Shown here piece after piece: positions 35,354 through 45,064 of a stretch of DNA of 64,000 nucleotides; the first letter of the stretch is position 1, and the number at the start of each line of letters is the position of its first letter. The position numbers and the translations under genes were made by a program. The stretch spans positions 1,798,001 to 1,862,000 of the forward strand of contig NZ_CP108677.1 of the NCBI RefSeq assembly GCF_035994945.1, given 5' to 3'. Source of the DNA: Streptomyces sp. NBC_01216. Lineage in GTDB: Bacteria; Actinomycetota; Actinomycetes; Streptomycetales; Streptomycetaceae. The notes beneath the pieces were generated by a model. It had not been told where the DNA came from and did not search any database. It saw only the letters and a program-made list of their open reading frames with translations.

Positions 35354-37118
35354 ACTGACGGTTGTCGAATTCGTCCCAGTTGATCGACCAGGTCATCAGG
35401 CCGCGCAGGCCGGGCCAGGTCCCGTGGGTCCGGTAGCCGCCGCATCCGGTCTTCTTCGTGAGGCAGTCGAGCGCCTTGTTCACCTCCGCCGGGGAGGTGT
35501 GGCCGTTCCCGGCCTGGGTGGAGGCGGGCAGACCGATGGCGACCTGGTCGGGGCGCAGGGCCGGGAAGACGCGGGCGGTGTCTCCGGCGACCGGGAAGCC
35601 GGTGAGGAGCATGTCGGTCATGGCGATGTGGAAGTCGGCGCCGCCCATGGAGTGGTACTGGTTGTCGAGTCCCATGATGGGGCCCGAGTTGTAGTCCTGG
35701 ACATGGAGCAGGGTGAGGTCGTCGCGCAGGGCGTGGATGACCGGGAGGTACGCTCCGGCGCGCGGGTCCTGACCGCCCCAGGGGCCGGAGCCGTAGAACT
35801 GGTAGCCGAGCTGGACGAAGAAGGTCTCCGGGGCCATCGTCAGGACGAAGTCCGGGCCGTACTTCGCCTTGAGGGTCTTGACGGCGGAGATGAGGTTGAC
35901 GACGACCGGGGTGGTGGGGCCGCGGAAGTCGGTGTCGCCGGTGTTCAGCGCGAGCGAGTGGCCCTCGAAGTCGATGTCCAGGCCGTCGAGGCCGTACTCG
36001 TCGATGATCTTCGAGACGGAGGAGACGAAGGTGTCGCGGGCGGCTGTGGTGGCGAGCCGGACCTGGCCGTTCTGTCCTCCGATGGAGATGAGGACCTTCT
36101 TGCCGACCGCCTGCTTGGCCTTGATGGCCGCCTTGAACTGCGCCGGTGACTCCGCTCCCGGGCACGCGGCGGCCGGGCAGAGGCTGAAGCGGATGTCGCC
36201 CGAGGTCACCGAGGTCGGCTCGCCGAAGGCGAGGTTGACGACGTCCCAGGAGTCGGGCACGTCGGCCATCCGGGTGTAGCCGGACCCGTTGGCGAAACTG
36301 GCGTGGAGGTAGCCGACCAGGGCGTGGTCCGGCAGCCCGGGGTCGCCGCCGCCCCCGCTGGTCGTGGTAGCCGTGACCGCCGCCGACTTGGGCGACTCGC
36401 CGGCGCTGTTCACGGCCGAGACCTGGAAGCCGTACGAGGTGGCGGCGGCGAGTCCGGTCACGGTGGCCGAGGTGCCGGTGACCGTGAGGACCTGGGAGCC
36501 TCCCTGGTAGACGCGGTAGGAGGTGGCTCCGGGGACGGCCGTCCAGCCGAGCGGGACGCTGGACGAGGTCGGGGAGCCGGCTGTCAGTCCGGTGGGGGTG
36601 CCGGGGATCTCGACGGGTGCGCCGCCGGGGCCGGTGAGGCTGAGGTCGTCGACGTGGTAGCCGCCGGTGCCGTACCAGCCGTGGGTGTAGATCGTCACCG
36701 AGGTCGTCGACGGACCGGTGGTGAAGGTGGTGGCGAGTCGCTGCCAGTCGGGGGCGGACTGGGTCCAGGTGGACACGTCGGTGGTGCCGGTGCCGGACGC
36801 GCCGAGGTAGACGTAGCTGCCGCGGACCCAGCCGCTCAGCGCGTAGGCGGAGTTCGGTGCGACGGTGACGGTCTGGGAGCACTGGGCGCGGTCGCCGCCG
36901 GCCGGGGTGGCCAGCAGGGCCTTCGTCCCGCCGTGCACGGGCGAGGAGACGACGGTGCCGCTGCCTGCCGTGCAACTCCAGCCGTCCAGGCCGGATTCGA
37001 AGCCTCCGTTGCGGGCGAGTTCGGTGTCGGCGGCCTGGGCCGCCGGGGTCAGCGCCACGAGTCCGCCGGCGGCGAGCAGGCCCGCCATCGCGAGGACAAG
37101 GGGTCGGGAGCGGTCCAC
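35319..37118 (-). CDS. Secreted chitinase, GH18 with CBM and FnIII domains
   Basis: This 599-residue exported enzyme hydrolyses chitin. The GTG start at 37116-37118 follows GGAGG and gives a signal peptide (RSRPLVLAMAGLLAAGGLVAL, ending AQA). A carbohydrate-binding jelly-roll domain (about 32-165, ARNGGFESGLDGWSC) and a fibronectin III domain (175-262, LAAATSYGFQVSAVNSAGES) come next, joined by a Gly-rich linker to the GH18 barrel. The catalytic DGLDIDFEG motif with the acid Glu lies near residue 380. The layout is typical of Streptomyces family 18 chitinases. The promoter carries the paired 12-bp repeats of the chitinase regulon. Confidence 0.95.
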   Translation of the reverse strand: MDRSRPLVLAMAGLLAAGGLVALTPAAQAADTELARNGGFESGLDGWSCTAGSGTVVSSPVHGGTKALLATPAGGDRAQCSQTVTVAPNSAYALSGWVRGSYVYLGASGTGTTDVSTWTQSAPDWQRLATTFTTGPSTTSVTIYTHGWYGTGGYHVDDLSLTGPGGAPVEIPGTPTGLTAGSPTSSSVPLGWTAVPGATSYRVYQGGSQVLTVTGTSATVTGLAAATSYGFQVSAVNSAGESPKSAAVTATTTSGGGGDPGLPDHALVGYLHASFANGSGYTRMADVPDSWDVVNLAFGEPTSVTSGDIRFSLCPAAACPGAESPAQFKAAIKAKQAVGKKVLISIGGQNGQVRLATTAARDTFVSSVSKIIDEYGLDGLDIDFEGHSLALNTGDTDFRGPTTPVVVNLISAVKTLKAKYGPDFVLTMAPETFFVQLGYQFYGSGPWGGQDPRAGAYLPVIHALRDDLTLLHVQDYNSGPIMGLDNQYHSMGGADFHIAMTDMLLTGFPVAGDTARVFPALRPDQVAIGLPASTQAGNGHTSPAEVNKALDCLTKKTGCGGYRTHGTWPGLRGLMTWSINWDEFDNRQFSRNFDAYDWS

Positions 37119-37164
37119 AACTGCCTCCGGGTGTGGGGGAATCGAGGTGGAGCGCGCCACAGCA

Positions 37165-37194
37165 TGGTCCAGACCAATCAAGTGGTCAAGACCT
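37165..37194 (-). promoter_or_regulatory. Chitinase direct repeats / DasR-type operator
   Basis: TGGTCCAGACCA (37165-37176) and TGGTCAAGACCT (37183-37194) are two close copies of the 12-bp repeat known in Streptomyces chitinase promoters. They also resemble the dre site of the GlcNAc-responsive repressor DasR. They lie 47-76 bp upstream of the chitinase start, so induction by chitin and repression by DasR are expected. Confidence 0.88.
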
Positions 37195-37272
37195 CTGCCC
37201 GCACAGGCCCCGCCCGGATGACCCCGCCCCCGGGGCGGCGGGCCGGCGGGGCGAACCCCGCCGACCCCGGTG

Positions 37273-37743
37273 TCACCCCTCCGGATACCGCCACTGCGCA
37301 CGCGCCAGGCGCCCGACCACCTCGTGCATCGCCAGCTCCAGGAGACCGGCGTCCGTCAGCGTTCCCGTACCGTCCGGAGCCACCAGCCAGCGCGTCCCGC
37401 CGACCACCCGGCCGGGGTGCGGCACCACGATCCAGCTGCCGCGGCCCGCACCCCGCACCCCCGTGCCGAGCCAGTGGGCGGCCGTGCCCGGCGGCACGAA
37501 GAACCCCGTCCGCGCGCCGCCGGAATCAGCGAGGACCGGCCCCGGCCGCTCCACCATCCGGGACAGCACGTCGAGCGCGGGGCGGCCGAGCGCCCCCGGA
37601 AGGATCAGCACGTCCCAGCCCCTACCCGCGGGCAGCAGCGCGGTCCCGGACGGGTTGCGCTCCCACTCCCACCGGCACACGCCGGGATCCGGCGCCACCG
37701 CCGCCAGCCACTCCACCGCACCCCTGACCCCCGTAGCGTTCAT
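37273..37743 (-). CDS. Hypothetical protein, small primase/polymerase-domain-like
   Basis: This 156-residue protein has a clear globular pattern: [71 protein letters not shown] and a final helix [16 protein letters not shown]. It resembles the short streptomycete proteins sometimes annotated as bifunctional DNA primase/polymerase N-terminal domains, but no catalytic acidic triad is obvious, so I assign no activity. The start is the ATG at 37741-37743 with GGAGG 10 nt upstream. The 288-bp gap to the MMPL gene holds a palindrome but no further gene. Confidence 0.65.
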   Translation of the reverse strand: MNATGVRGAVEWLAAVAPDPGVCRWEWERNPSGTALLPAGRGWDVLILPGALGRPALDVLSRMVERPGPVLADSGGARTGFFVPPGTAAHWLGTGVRGAGRGSWIVVPHPGRVVGGTRWLVAPDGTGTLTDAGLLELAMHEVVGRLARAQWRYPEG

Positions 37744-37843
37744 CGTCAACAGCCCTCCTGCCGCGCCCGGACACGATGTCCGGGCCTACGGGAGAGCGCT
37801 CCGGGCGGCGGTCATGACGCGACTTCGGACCCCCAGTCGGACG

Positions 37844-37860
37844 TGATGTGCGTCACATCA
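37844..37860. promoter_or_regulatory. Palindromic operator candidate upstream of MMPL gene
   Basis: TGATGTGCGTCACATCA is a perfect inverted repeat with 7-bp arms and a 3-nt centre. It lies between the divergent hypothetical gene and the MMPL transporter gene, in a form typical of dimeric repressors or CRP-like regulators. No regulator gene is adjacent. Confidence 0.5.
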
Positions 37861-38031
37861 ACGCGGCCCTCGCGCGCATTCGACCGGACGCGCCCGTTCG
37901 GGTGGAGGCGGGCGGCCTGGCTCGGCGGATCCGTCGCCCGTCCGGCCGGGCGTGTTCGTATGGGCCTCCGCGACGCCGCCGCCCGCCCCGGTGCCCGCCC
38001 ACCCGCGCCGCCCCACGCAACGGGAGTACCC

Positions 38032-40338
38032 ATGCCGTTCCCGCAGTCCCCGGACCCCTCGCACAGCGCCCCGGGCACACCGGCCGCCGGGAAGGCACCC
38101 GGCGCCGGCAGGGGCCTCCTCCGGCGGATGGGCGAGTGGTCGGCCCGTCACTTCGTGATCGTGCTGGTCGCCTGGGTGGTGGCGCTCGCGGGCCTGTCGG
38201 TCCTGAACAACACCTACGGCGGCGACTACTCCGACAACTACGCGCTGCCGGGAACCCAGTCCCAGGAAGGGCTCGACGTCCTGCGGGCCCACGAGCCCGC
38301 GGCCGGCGGCTACAGCGCCCAGGTGGTGCTGTACGACGGCGCCAAGCCCCTCACCGAGGTCGGCGACCAGGTCTCGTCCACCGTGGACTCCCTGAAGAAG
38401 CTGCCGCACGTCCTCGACGCCACGAGCCCGCTGCCGCCGCCCGGCACCCCGCCGCCGGCCGTTCCCCCCGGCACCCCGGACGTCGGCCCGCTGTCGTCCG
38501 ACGGCAAGACCGGATACATCACGATGCGTTTCGACGTCCAGCCGAGCACCCTCGGCGACACCTACCTGACCGGGGTGGACAGCGCCGTGGAACCGCTGCG
38601 CGCCGCCGGAGTGGAGGTCGAGTACGGCGGGACGCTGGGAGAACTGGCCCGGCCCAAGCCGGACGACCGGGTCAGCGAGGCCATCGGCTTCGGGGTCGCG
38701 ATCATCGTGCTGATCATCGGCTTCGGCAGCCTGATCGCCGCCGCGCTGCCCCTGGTCACCGCCCTGGTGGCCGCCGTCTGCGGGCTCGCGCTGCTCGGCC
38801 TGCTCGCCGCCGTGTGGACCTTCGCGACCGTCTCCCCGACCCTGGCCACGATGATCGGCATCGGCGTCGGCATCGACTACGCCCTCTTCCTGATCACCCG
38901 GCACCGGCAACTGCTGATGAACGGCCACGACCCGGTGTCCGCGGCCGGGCTGGCCACCGCCACCAGCGGCCGTGCCGTCCTGGTCTCCGGCTGCACCGTC
39001 GTCATCGCACTGTCCGGACTGTGGGTGTCGGGGCTGTCCTTCATCGGACTGCTCGGCCTGGCCGCCACCGCGACCGTGGTGACCGCCGTCGTCGGCGCGC
39101 TCACGCTCGTCCCCGCCATGCTCGGACTGATCGGCCGCCGGATCGACCGGCTGCGTCTGCGCACCCCGGTCGCCGAGACCGAACCCGGCACGGAGGTCAC
39201 ACACGGCACCTGGCACCGGTACGCCCTGCGGGTGGAGCGCCGACCCTGGTGGTTCCTGGCCGCCGGCGTCGTCGTCCTCGGCGTGCTGTCCATCCCGCTG
39301 TTCTTCATCCAGCTCGGGCACATCGGCGACGGCGCGGACCCGAAGTCCTTCACCGACCGACGCGCGTTCGACCTGATGTCCTCGGCCTTCGGCCCCGGCT
39401 CCAACGGACCGCTCACACTGGTCATCGACCAGACGTCGGTCCCCGACTCCGACCGCGCCGCACTGGCCGACCAGGCCCAGAAGGCGCTCACCGGCGTCCC
39501 CGACGCCGCCCTGATCACCCCGCTGACGCCGACCTCGGACGGGGACGTCCTGATCGCCACGGCCTACTCGGTCGCCGCACCACAGGACGAGGACACGACC
39601 TCCCTGGTCAACCACCTGGCCGACGACGTGCTGCCCCAGGCCGTCAGCGGCACCAGCGCCTCCACGTACGTCACCGGTACCACCGCCGCGCAGGTCGACT
39701 TCCTCGACATCGTCTCCAGCCGACTGCCGTTCATCATCGTCGTGGTCGTCGGACTGGCGTTCCTCGTCATCCTGGTGGTCTTCCGGGGCCCGCTCGTCGC
39801 GGCCAAGGCCGCCGTGCTCAACCTGCTGTCCATCGCCGCCTCGTACGGCGTCGTCGTCGCCGTCTTCCAGTGGGGCTGGGGCGGCCCCGCCCTCGGTGTC
39901 TCCGGCGACGTGCCCATCGAGAGCTACGTGCCGATGATGATGTTCGCCATCGTCTTCGGACTCAGCATGGACTACGAGATCTTCCTCCTCTCCCGGGTCC
40001 ACGAGGCATGGCTGCGCACCGGGGACGCCAAGGCCAGCGTCGCGCACGCGCTGGAGATCACCGCCCGGGTCATCACCTGTGCCGCGCTCATCATGGTGAG
40101 CGTCTTCGCGGCCTTCATCATCAGCGACAACATCGTGGTCAAGATGATGGGGCTGGGCCTGGCCGCGAGCGTACTGATCGACGCGACGATCGCACGCCTG
40201 CTGCTGGTGCCCGCCGTGATGACGCTGCTCGGCGACTCGGCCTGGTGGACCCCACGCTGGCTGGACCGGATCCTGCCGCACGTCGACACCGAAGGCGAGG
40301 GCGAGACCGCCCCCGTCCGAACGGGCGGCGGCGGCTGA
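38032..40338 (+). CDS. MMPL family RND transporter
   Basis: The 768-residue protein has the MMPL layout. TM1 ([19 protein letters not shown]) is followed by an extracytoplasmic domain, TM2-6 ([39 protein letters not shown]), a second outer domain, and TM7-12 ([40 protein letters not shown]). The GxDY/SMDYE motifs hold the proton-relay Asp residues. MMPL proteins export lipids, hydrophobic metabolites or drugs using the proton gradient. GGGAG precedes the ATG at 38032. Its TGA stop is the insertion point of a 163-bp repeat element, which leaves the protein intact. Confidence 0.93.
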   Translation: MPFPQSPDPSHSAPGTPAAGKAPGAGRGLLRRMGEWSARHFVIVLVAWVVALAGLSVLNNTYGGDYSDNYALPGTQSQEGLDVLRAHEPAAGGYSAQVVLYDGAKPLTEVGDQVSSTVDSLKKLPHVLDATSPLPPPGTPPPAVPPGTPDVGPLSSDGKTGYITMRFDVQPSTLGDTYLTGVDSAVEPLRAAGVEVEYGGTLGELARPKPDDRVSEAIGFGVAIIVLIIGFGSLIAAALPLVTALVAAVCGLALLGLLAAVWTFATVSPTLATMIGIGVGIDYALFLITRHRQLLMNGHDPVSAAGLATATSGRAVLVSGCTVVIALSGLWVSGLSFIGLLGLAATATVVTAVVGALTLVPAMLGLIGRRIDRLRLRTPVAETEPGTEVTHGTWHRYALRVERRPWWFLAAGVVVLGVLSIPLFFIQLGHIGDGADPKSFTDRRAFDLMSSAFGPGSNGPLTLVIDQTSVPDSDRAALADQAQKALTGVPDAALITPLTPTSDGDVLIATAYSVAAPQDEDTTSLVNHLADDVLPQAVSGTSASTYVTGTTAAQVDFLDIVSSRLPFIIVVVVGLAFLVILVVFRGPLVAAKAAVLNLLSIAASYGVVVAVFQWGWGGPALGVSGDVPIESYVPMMMFAIVFGLSMDYEIFLLSRVHEAWLRTGDAKASVAHALEITARVITCAALIMVSVFAAFIISDNIVVKMMGLGLAASVLIDATIARLLLVPAVMTLLGDSAWWTPRWLDRILPHVDTEGEGETAPVRTGGGG

Positions 40339-40501
40339 GAGGCTGTCGGGTGGCCTTCGATCGACAGGCGGGCGCGGTCTGGTGCGTGCGATTCCCAGGC
40401 GCCGGGAGGTCGCTGTAGCGGAGCCACCGGGGCGTGTCGGCAACGACGGCAGCGTGCGTGCCGGGGCGTGACCACCCGGTCAGAGGCCACCCGACAGGCT
40501 C
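40339..40501. repeat. 163-bp inverted-repeat element, copy 1
   Basis: The element starts GAGGCTGTCGGGTGGCC and ends GGCCACCCGACAGGCTC, terminal inverted repeats of 17 bp with one mismatch. It is flanked by TGA on both sides (40336-40338 and 40502-40504), the left one being the MMPL stop codon. By eye it is about 90% identical to the 163-bp copy at 48168-48330. It has no coding capacity, so it is MITE-like and would need a transposase in trans. Confidence 0.85.
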
Positions 40502-40508
40502 TGAGAGC

Positions 40509-40532
40509 CCGTCGGGCAGATGCGCCCGACGG
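40509..40532. terminator. Hairpin between MMPL and PuuB-like genes
   Basis: CCGTCGGGC (40509-40517) and GCCCGACGG (40524-40532) form a 9-bp stem with a 6-nt loop, 17 bp past the minus-strand oxidase stop. It is likely the terminator of the polyamine operon. Confidence 0.65.
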
Positions 40533-40549
40533 GGCTGACGGAACAGCGC

Positions 40550-41968
40550 TCAGCTGTCGAAGCCCAGGCCCAGCCGGTCCATGGCCTTGAGCCAGAGGTT
40601 CCGCCGGCCGCCGCGCTCGTCGGCCCGGGCCAGCGACCACTTCGTGATGCCGATGCCCGCCCAGGCGATCGGCTCGGGCGGGAACGGCAACGGCTTGGAG
40701 CGGACCATCTCCAGCTCGGTACGCTCCGTGCGCTCCCCCGCCAGCAGGTCGAGCATCACGTCGCCGCCGAACCGGGTGGCACCGACGCCGAGCCCGGTGA
40801 AACCGGCCGCGTAGGCGACCTTCCCCCGGTGGGCCGTGCCGAAGAACGCCGAGAAGCGCGAGCACGTGTCGATCGCCCCGCCCCAGGCGTGACTGAAACG
40901 CAGCCCCTCCAACTGCGGGAAGCAGCGGAAGAAGTGTCCGGCGAGCTTGAGGTACGTCTCGGGCCGGTGGTCCAGCTCCTCACTGACGCGCCCGCCGAAC
41001 GGGTAGACGGCGTCGTAGCCGCCCCACAGGATCCGGTGGTCCGCGGTGATCCGGAAGTAGTGGAACTGGTTGGCGCCGTCGCCCAGCCCCTGACGGTTCC
41101 TCCAGCCGACCGCGGCGAGCTGCTCCGGACTGAGCGGCTCGGTCATCAGGGCGTAGTCGTAGACCGGAACGGTGTACGGCCGGACCCGCTTGACGAGCGA
41201 GGGGAAGACGTTGGTGCCGAGCGCGACCCGGCGGGCGACCACCCTGCCGTAGGGGGTGCGCACCCCCATCCCCGCGCCGACGGGCACCAGGTCGAGACCG
41301 GGCGTGTTCTCGAAGATCCGTACGCCCAGGTCGAGACAGGCCCGCTTCAGCCCCCAGGCCAGCTTGGCCGGGTCGAGCATGGCGACTCCCCGCCGGTCCC
41401 AGAGGCCGCCGAGGAAGGTCGGGGAGTCGACCTCCGCCCGGACCGCGTCCCGGTCGAGGAGTTCGAGGCCGTCGGCGAGGCCGAGCCGGCCGGCCGTCTC
41501 GTGGAGTTCGGCCAGCTCCTCCAGCTGGTGCGGTTCGGTGGCGACGTCGATCTCGCCGGTGCGCTCGAAGTCGCAGGCGAGGGAATGGCGGGCGACCGTC
41601 TCCTCGATGGCGTCGAGGTTGCGCGCGCCGAGCCGCTCCAGGGCCGGCAGCTCGCCCGGCCAGCGGGCGAGCCCGTTGCCGAGGCCGTGCGTGAGCGAGG
41701 CCGCGCAGAAGCCGCCGTTGCGGCCCGAGGCGGCCCAGCCCACCTCGCGCCCTTCGATGAGCACCACGTCCCGGTCCGGCTCCCGCTCCTTGGCGAGGAG
41801 CGCGGTCCACAGCCCGCTGTAGCCGCCACCGACCACGAGGAGGTCGCAGGTCGTCTGGCCGGCCAGGGCCGGCAGGGCACCCGGCTTGCCGGGGGCGTCC
41901 AGCCAGAAGGGCACCGGCCGGACTTCGGAGAGAGATCGTGCGGCGAGACTCATGGCGACTGGGGCCAT
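40550..41968 (-). CDS. puuB: FAD-dependent amine oxidoreductase, PuuB-like
   Basis: This 472-residue DAO-superfamily enzyme is similar to gamma-glutamylputrescine oxidase. It has the FAD motif CDLLVVGGGYSGLWTALLAK, VGWAASGRNGGFCAASLTHG typical of the PuuB/glycine oxidase group, and the C-terminal CSRFSAFFGTAHRGKVAYAAGF and GVGATRFGG. It is the last gene of the aldehyde dehydrogenase-potD-potA-potB-potC operon, fitting oxidation of imported polyamine to an aldehyde that the operon's dehydrogenase then oxidises. The ATG at 41966-41968 has AAGGAG 9 nt upstream. The exact substrate, free or glutamylated polyamine, is not shown by the sequence. Confidence 0.88.
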   Translation of the reverse strand: MAPVAMSLAARSLSEVRPVPFWLDAPGKPGALPALAGQTTCDLLVVGGGYSGLWTALLAKEREPDRDVVLIEGREVGWAASGRNGGFCAASLTHGLGNGLARWPGELPALERLGARNLDAIEETVARHSLACDFERTGEIDVATEPHQLEELAELHETAGRLGLADGLELLDRDAVRAEVDSPTFLGGLWDRRGVAMLDPAKLAWGLKRACLDLGVRIFENTPGLDLVPVGAGMGVRTPYGRVVARRVALGTNVFPSLVKRVRPYTVPVYDYALMTEPLSPEQLAAVGWRNRQGLGDGANQFHYFRITADHRILWGGYDAVYPFGGRVSEELDHRPETYLKLAGHFFRCFPQLEGLRFSHAWGGAIDTCSRFSAFFGTAHRGKVAYAAGFTGLGVGATRFGGDVMLDLLAGERTERTELEMVRSKPLPFPPEPIAWAGIGITKWSLARADERGGRRNLWLKAMDRLGLGFDS

Positions 41969-42005
41969 GGTTTCCAACTCCTTAGGGACGTGCTCGTCGT
42001 GGTGC

Positions 42006-42809
42006 TCAGTGTGCCGCGGTCCTGCGGCGCCGGTTCGTGACGACCTGGCCGGCGACCACCACCAGGACGGCGATGACGAACATGGCCGTGCCGATGACGT
42101 TGATCTGCACGGGCGTGCCGCGCTGCGCCGAACCCCAGACGAACATGGGGAACGTGACGGTGGAACCCGCGTTGAAGTTGGTGATGATGAAGTCGTCGAA
42201 CGAGAGCGCGAAGGCGAGGAGCGCGCCCGCCGCGATGCCGGGGGCGGCGATCGGCAGGGTCACCCGCACGAAGGTCTGCACCGGTCCGGCGTAGAGGTCG
42301 CGGGCGGCCTCCTCCAGACGGGGGTCCATCGACATCACACGGGCCTTGACGGCCGTGACGACGAAGGACAGACAGAACATGACGTGGGCGATCAGGACCG
42401 TCCAGAAGCCCAGCCGGGCACCCATGTTCAGGAAGAGGGTGAGCAGCGAGGCGGCCATGACGACCTCGGGCATCGTCATCGGCAGGAAGATCAGCGAGTT
42501 GATCGCGCCACGCGCCCGGAAGCGGTAGCGGACCAGCGCGAAGGCGATCATCGTGCCGAGGACGGTGGCGCCCAGCGTCGCCCAGGTGGCGAGCTGGAGC
42601 GAGAGCGAGAGCGATCCGCACATGTCGGCGACACCGCACGGGTCCCTCCAGGCGTCCAGCGAGAACCGCTGCCAGGAGTAGTTGAAGCGGCCGTTCGGCT
42701 TGTTGAACGAGAACACCATCACGACGATGTTCGGCAGGATCATGTAGGCGAGCGTCAGCAGGCCCGCGATGACGACGAGGTTCTTCCGTATCCAGTGCAT
42801 CGTCCGCAT
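42006..42809 (-). CDS. potC: Polyamine ABC transporter permease, PotC-like
   Basis: The 267-residue protein has six membrane helices, beginning LVVIAGLLTLAYMILPNIVV. The ATPase-contact EAA loop reads DPRLEEAARDLYAGPVQTF, and the C-terminal helix INVIGTAMFVIAVLVVVAG is followed by a basic tail. It pairs with the PotB-like permease, whose stop overlaps its start (TGATG). Together with PotA and PotD it forms a spermidine/putrescine importer. The assignment to PotC rather than PotB rests on length and order. Confidence 0.92.
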   Translation of the reverse strand: MRTMHWIRKNLVVIAGLLTLAYMILPNIVVMVFSFNKPNGRFNYSWQRFSLDAWRDPCGVADMCGSLSLSLQLATWATLGATVLGTMIAFALVRYRFRARGAINSLIFLPMTMPEVVMAASLLTLFLNMGARLGFWTVLIAHVMFCLSFVVTAVKARVMSMDPRLEEAARDLYAGPVQTFVRVTLPIAAPGIAAGALLAFALSFDDFIITNFNAGSTVTFPMFVWGSAQRGTPVQINVIGTAMFVIAVLVVVAGQVVTNRRRRTAAH

Positions 42810-43741
42810 CAGACCAGGTCCTCCGTTCCGGCGCGGCGGATGTAGACGGTGACCATGACCAGCACGATCGCCATGAGGATGAAGGACAGCGCGGCCGCCG
42901 TCGGGTAGTCGAGGACCCGAAGGAACTGCGACTGGATGACGTTGCCGACCATCTTGGTGTCGGTGGAGCCCAGCAGTTCGGCGTTGACGTAGTCGCCGCT
43001 GGCCGGGATGAAGGTGAGCAGCGTGCCGGAGACGACACCCGGCATGGACAGCGGGAAGGTCACCTTCCGGAAGGTCGTCGCGGGCGAGGCGTACAGGTCC
43101 CGGGCGGCCTCGTGCAGCCGGCCGTCGATCCGCTCCAGCGAGGTGTAGAGCGGCAGGATCATGAAGGGCAGGAAGTTGTACGTCAGACCGCAGACGACGG
43201 CCATCGGGGTGGCGAGCACCCGGTCGCCCTCGGTCCAGCCGAGCCAGCTGGTCACGTCGAGGACGTGCAGCGTGTTGAGGACGTCGACGACCGGTCCGCC
43301 GTCGGCGAGGATCGTCTTCCAGGCCAGGGTCCGGATGAGGAAGCTGGTGAAGAACGGCGCGATGACCAGGACGAGCGCGAGGTTGCGCCAGCGTCCCGCC
43401 CTGAAGGCGATCATGTAGGCCAGCGGGTAGCCGAGCAGCAGGCACAGCAGGGTGGCCGTGCCCGCGTAGAGCAGGGACCGGACGAACTGCGGCCAGTACT
43501 CCTGGAAGGCGTCCCAGTAGGTCCGGAAGTGCCAGGTGACCTCGAAGCCCTTCTCCAGCGAGCCGGTCTGCACCGAGGTCGACGCCTGGTACAGCAGCGG
43601 CAGCGCGAAGAAGACGAGCAGCCAGATGATGCCGGGCAGCAGCAGCCAGTACGGGACGAGCCGCTTGCGGGTGGACGCCTTGCGGACCGGGAGTTCCGGT
43701 GCGGGAGGCGCCTCCTCCTTCGTCAGGGTGGCGGCGCTCAC
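42809..43741 (-). CDS. potB: Polyamine ABC transporter permease, PotB-like
   Basis: The 310-residue permease starts with a cytoplasmic arm and the helix WLLLPGIIWLLVFFALPLLYQ. It carries the EAA loop RLHEAARDLYASPATTFRKV and ends PTAAALSFILMAIVLVMVTVY. The periplasmic stretch after TM1 is typical of PotB. The GTG start at 43739-43741 has GGAGG 6 nt upstream; the open frame further upstream is unrelated. It overlaps potC by one base. A 91-bp gap separates it from potA. Confidence 0.92.
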   Translation of the reverse strand: MSAATLTKEEAPPAPELPVRKASTRKRLVPYWLLLPGIIWLLVFFALPLLYQASTSVQTGSLEKGFEVTWHFRTYWDAFQEYWPQFVRSLLYAGTATLLCLLLGYPLAYMIAFRAGRWRNLALVLVIAPFFTSFLIRTLAWKTILADGGPVVDVLNTLHVLDVTSWLGWTEGDRVLATPMAVVCGLTYNFLPFMILPLYTSLERIDGRLHEAARDLYASPATTFRKVTFPLSMPGVVSGTLLTFIPASGDYVNAELLGSTDTKMVGNVIQSQFLRVLDYPTAAALSFILMAIVLVMVTVYIRRAGTEDLV

Positions 43742-43832
43742 GCTGCACCTCCTTCGTTCGCCGGTCCGCCCGCGTGGCGCGGGGCGACGGCCGTGGTCGT
43801 GGTCTGCGGGCCGGTGGCCTCGGGCGCGTGGT

Positions 43833-44984
43833 TCACGAGGCGGCCTCCACCGTCTCCACGCCCGCGTCGATGTCCTGGTCGGCGTCGAGACCGAAGGTGT
43901 GGACGGGGTCCCAGTGCAGGACGACCTCGGCACCGGGGACGAGTCCCGCGCGCCGGTCGACGTTCTGCTCGTACACCTGGAGCTCGGCGCCGGCCGGGGA
44001 GTTCACCACGTACTGCGTGGAGACGCCGATGAAGGAGGAGTCGGCGATGCGTCCGGTGACCCGGTTGCGGCCGTCGGGGACGGAGGCCGCGTCGTCCGCG
44101 GGGGTGAGCGAGATCTTCTCGGGGCGGATACCGACGAGGACCCGGTCGCCGGCGCGCGCGGTCGCCGGGCAGCGGGCGGCCGGCAGCCGGAGCGTGCCGC
44201 CGCCGGCCTTCACGACGAGGTCGCTGTCGCCGGCCTCGGCGACCTCCGCGGCGATGAGGTTGGAGGTGCCGAGGAAGTTCGCGACGAACGTGGTCCGGGG
44301 GTTCTCGTAGAGGTCGGCGGGCGCGCCCAGCTGCTCGACCCGGCCGCCGTTCATCACCGCGACCTGGTCGGCCATGGTCATGGCCTCCTCCTGGTCGTGG
44401 GTGACGTGGATGAAGGTGATGCCGACCTCGGTCTGGATCCGCTTGAGTTCCAGCTGCATCTGGCGGCGCAGCTTGAGGTCGAGGGCGCCGAGCGGCTCGT
44501 CGAGCAGGAGCACCCGCGGGTGGTTGATGAGCGCGCGGGCCACGGCCACGCGCTGCTGCTGGCCGCCGGAGAGCTGGTGCGGCTTCTGCTTGGCCTTGTC
44601 TCCGAGCTGGACGAGGTCGAGCATCTCGCCGACCTGCTTCCTGACCGACCTGACGCCGCGCCGGCGCAGGCCGAAGGCGATGTTCTCGTAGATGTCGAGG
44701 TGCGGGAAGAGCGCGTAGGACTGGAAGACGGTGTTGACCGGCCGCTTGTAGGGCGGGAGGTCGGTGACGTCCTGGTCGCCGAGGAAGACGGTGCCGGTGG
44801 TGGGGTCCTCCAGGCCGGCGATCATCCGCAGGGTGGTGGTCTTGCCGCAGCCGGAGGCACCGAGGAGCGCGAAGAACGAGCCCTGCGGGACGGTGAGGTC
44901 GAGCGGCCGCACGGCGTGGAAGGAGCCGTAGGTCTTGCTGATCCCGGTGAGGCGGACGTCGCCGCCGGTGTTCGTGTCAGTCAT
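43833..44984 (-). CDS. potA: Polyamine ABC transporter ATP-binding protein
   Basis: The 383-residue ATPase has Walker [14 protein letters not shown], the Q-loop in [14 protein letters not shown], the signature [15 protein letters not shown], Walker [14 protein letters not shown], and His in [20 protein letters not shown]. The C-terminal 130 residues form a TOBE regulatory domain. It energises the PotB/PotC permease for uptake of putrescine or spermidine from PotD. The ATG at 44982-44984 lies 80 bp after potD in transcription order. Confidence 0.94.
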   Translation of the reverse strand: MTDTNTGGDVRLTGISKTYGSFHAVRPLDLTVPQGSFFALLGASGCGKTTTLRMIAGLEDPTTGTVFLGDQDVTDLPPYKRPVNTVFQSYALFPHLDIYENIAFGLRRRGVRSVRKQVGEMLDLVQLGDKAKQKPHQLSGGQQQRVAVARALINHPRVLLLDEPLGALDLKLRRQMQLELKRIQTEVGITFIHVTHDQEEAMTMADQVAVMNGGRVEQLGAPADLYENPRTTFVANFLGTSNLIAAEVAEAGDSDLVVKAGGGTLRLPAARCPATARAGDRVLVGIRPEKISLTPADDAASVPDGRNRVTGRIADSSFIGVSTQYVVNSPAGAELQVYEQNVDRRAGLVPGAEVVLHWDPVHTFGLDADQDIDAGVETVEAAS

Positions 44985-45064
44985 GGGTTGCGATCCCAGG
45001 TCGTGGTGAGGAGTGAACGGCGTACTGGGCGTTCGGGCTCGGGCGCCGGTGCGGGCGCCGGGCC

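Noticed and set aside
37270..40338. N-terminal extension of the MMPL gene back to 37270
   Set aside because: It runs through the opposite-strand hypothetical gene and the palindromic promoter region. The ATG at 38032 has GGGAG and begins the conserved sequence.
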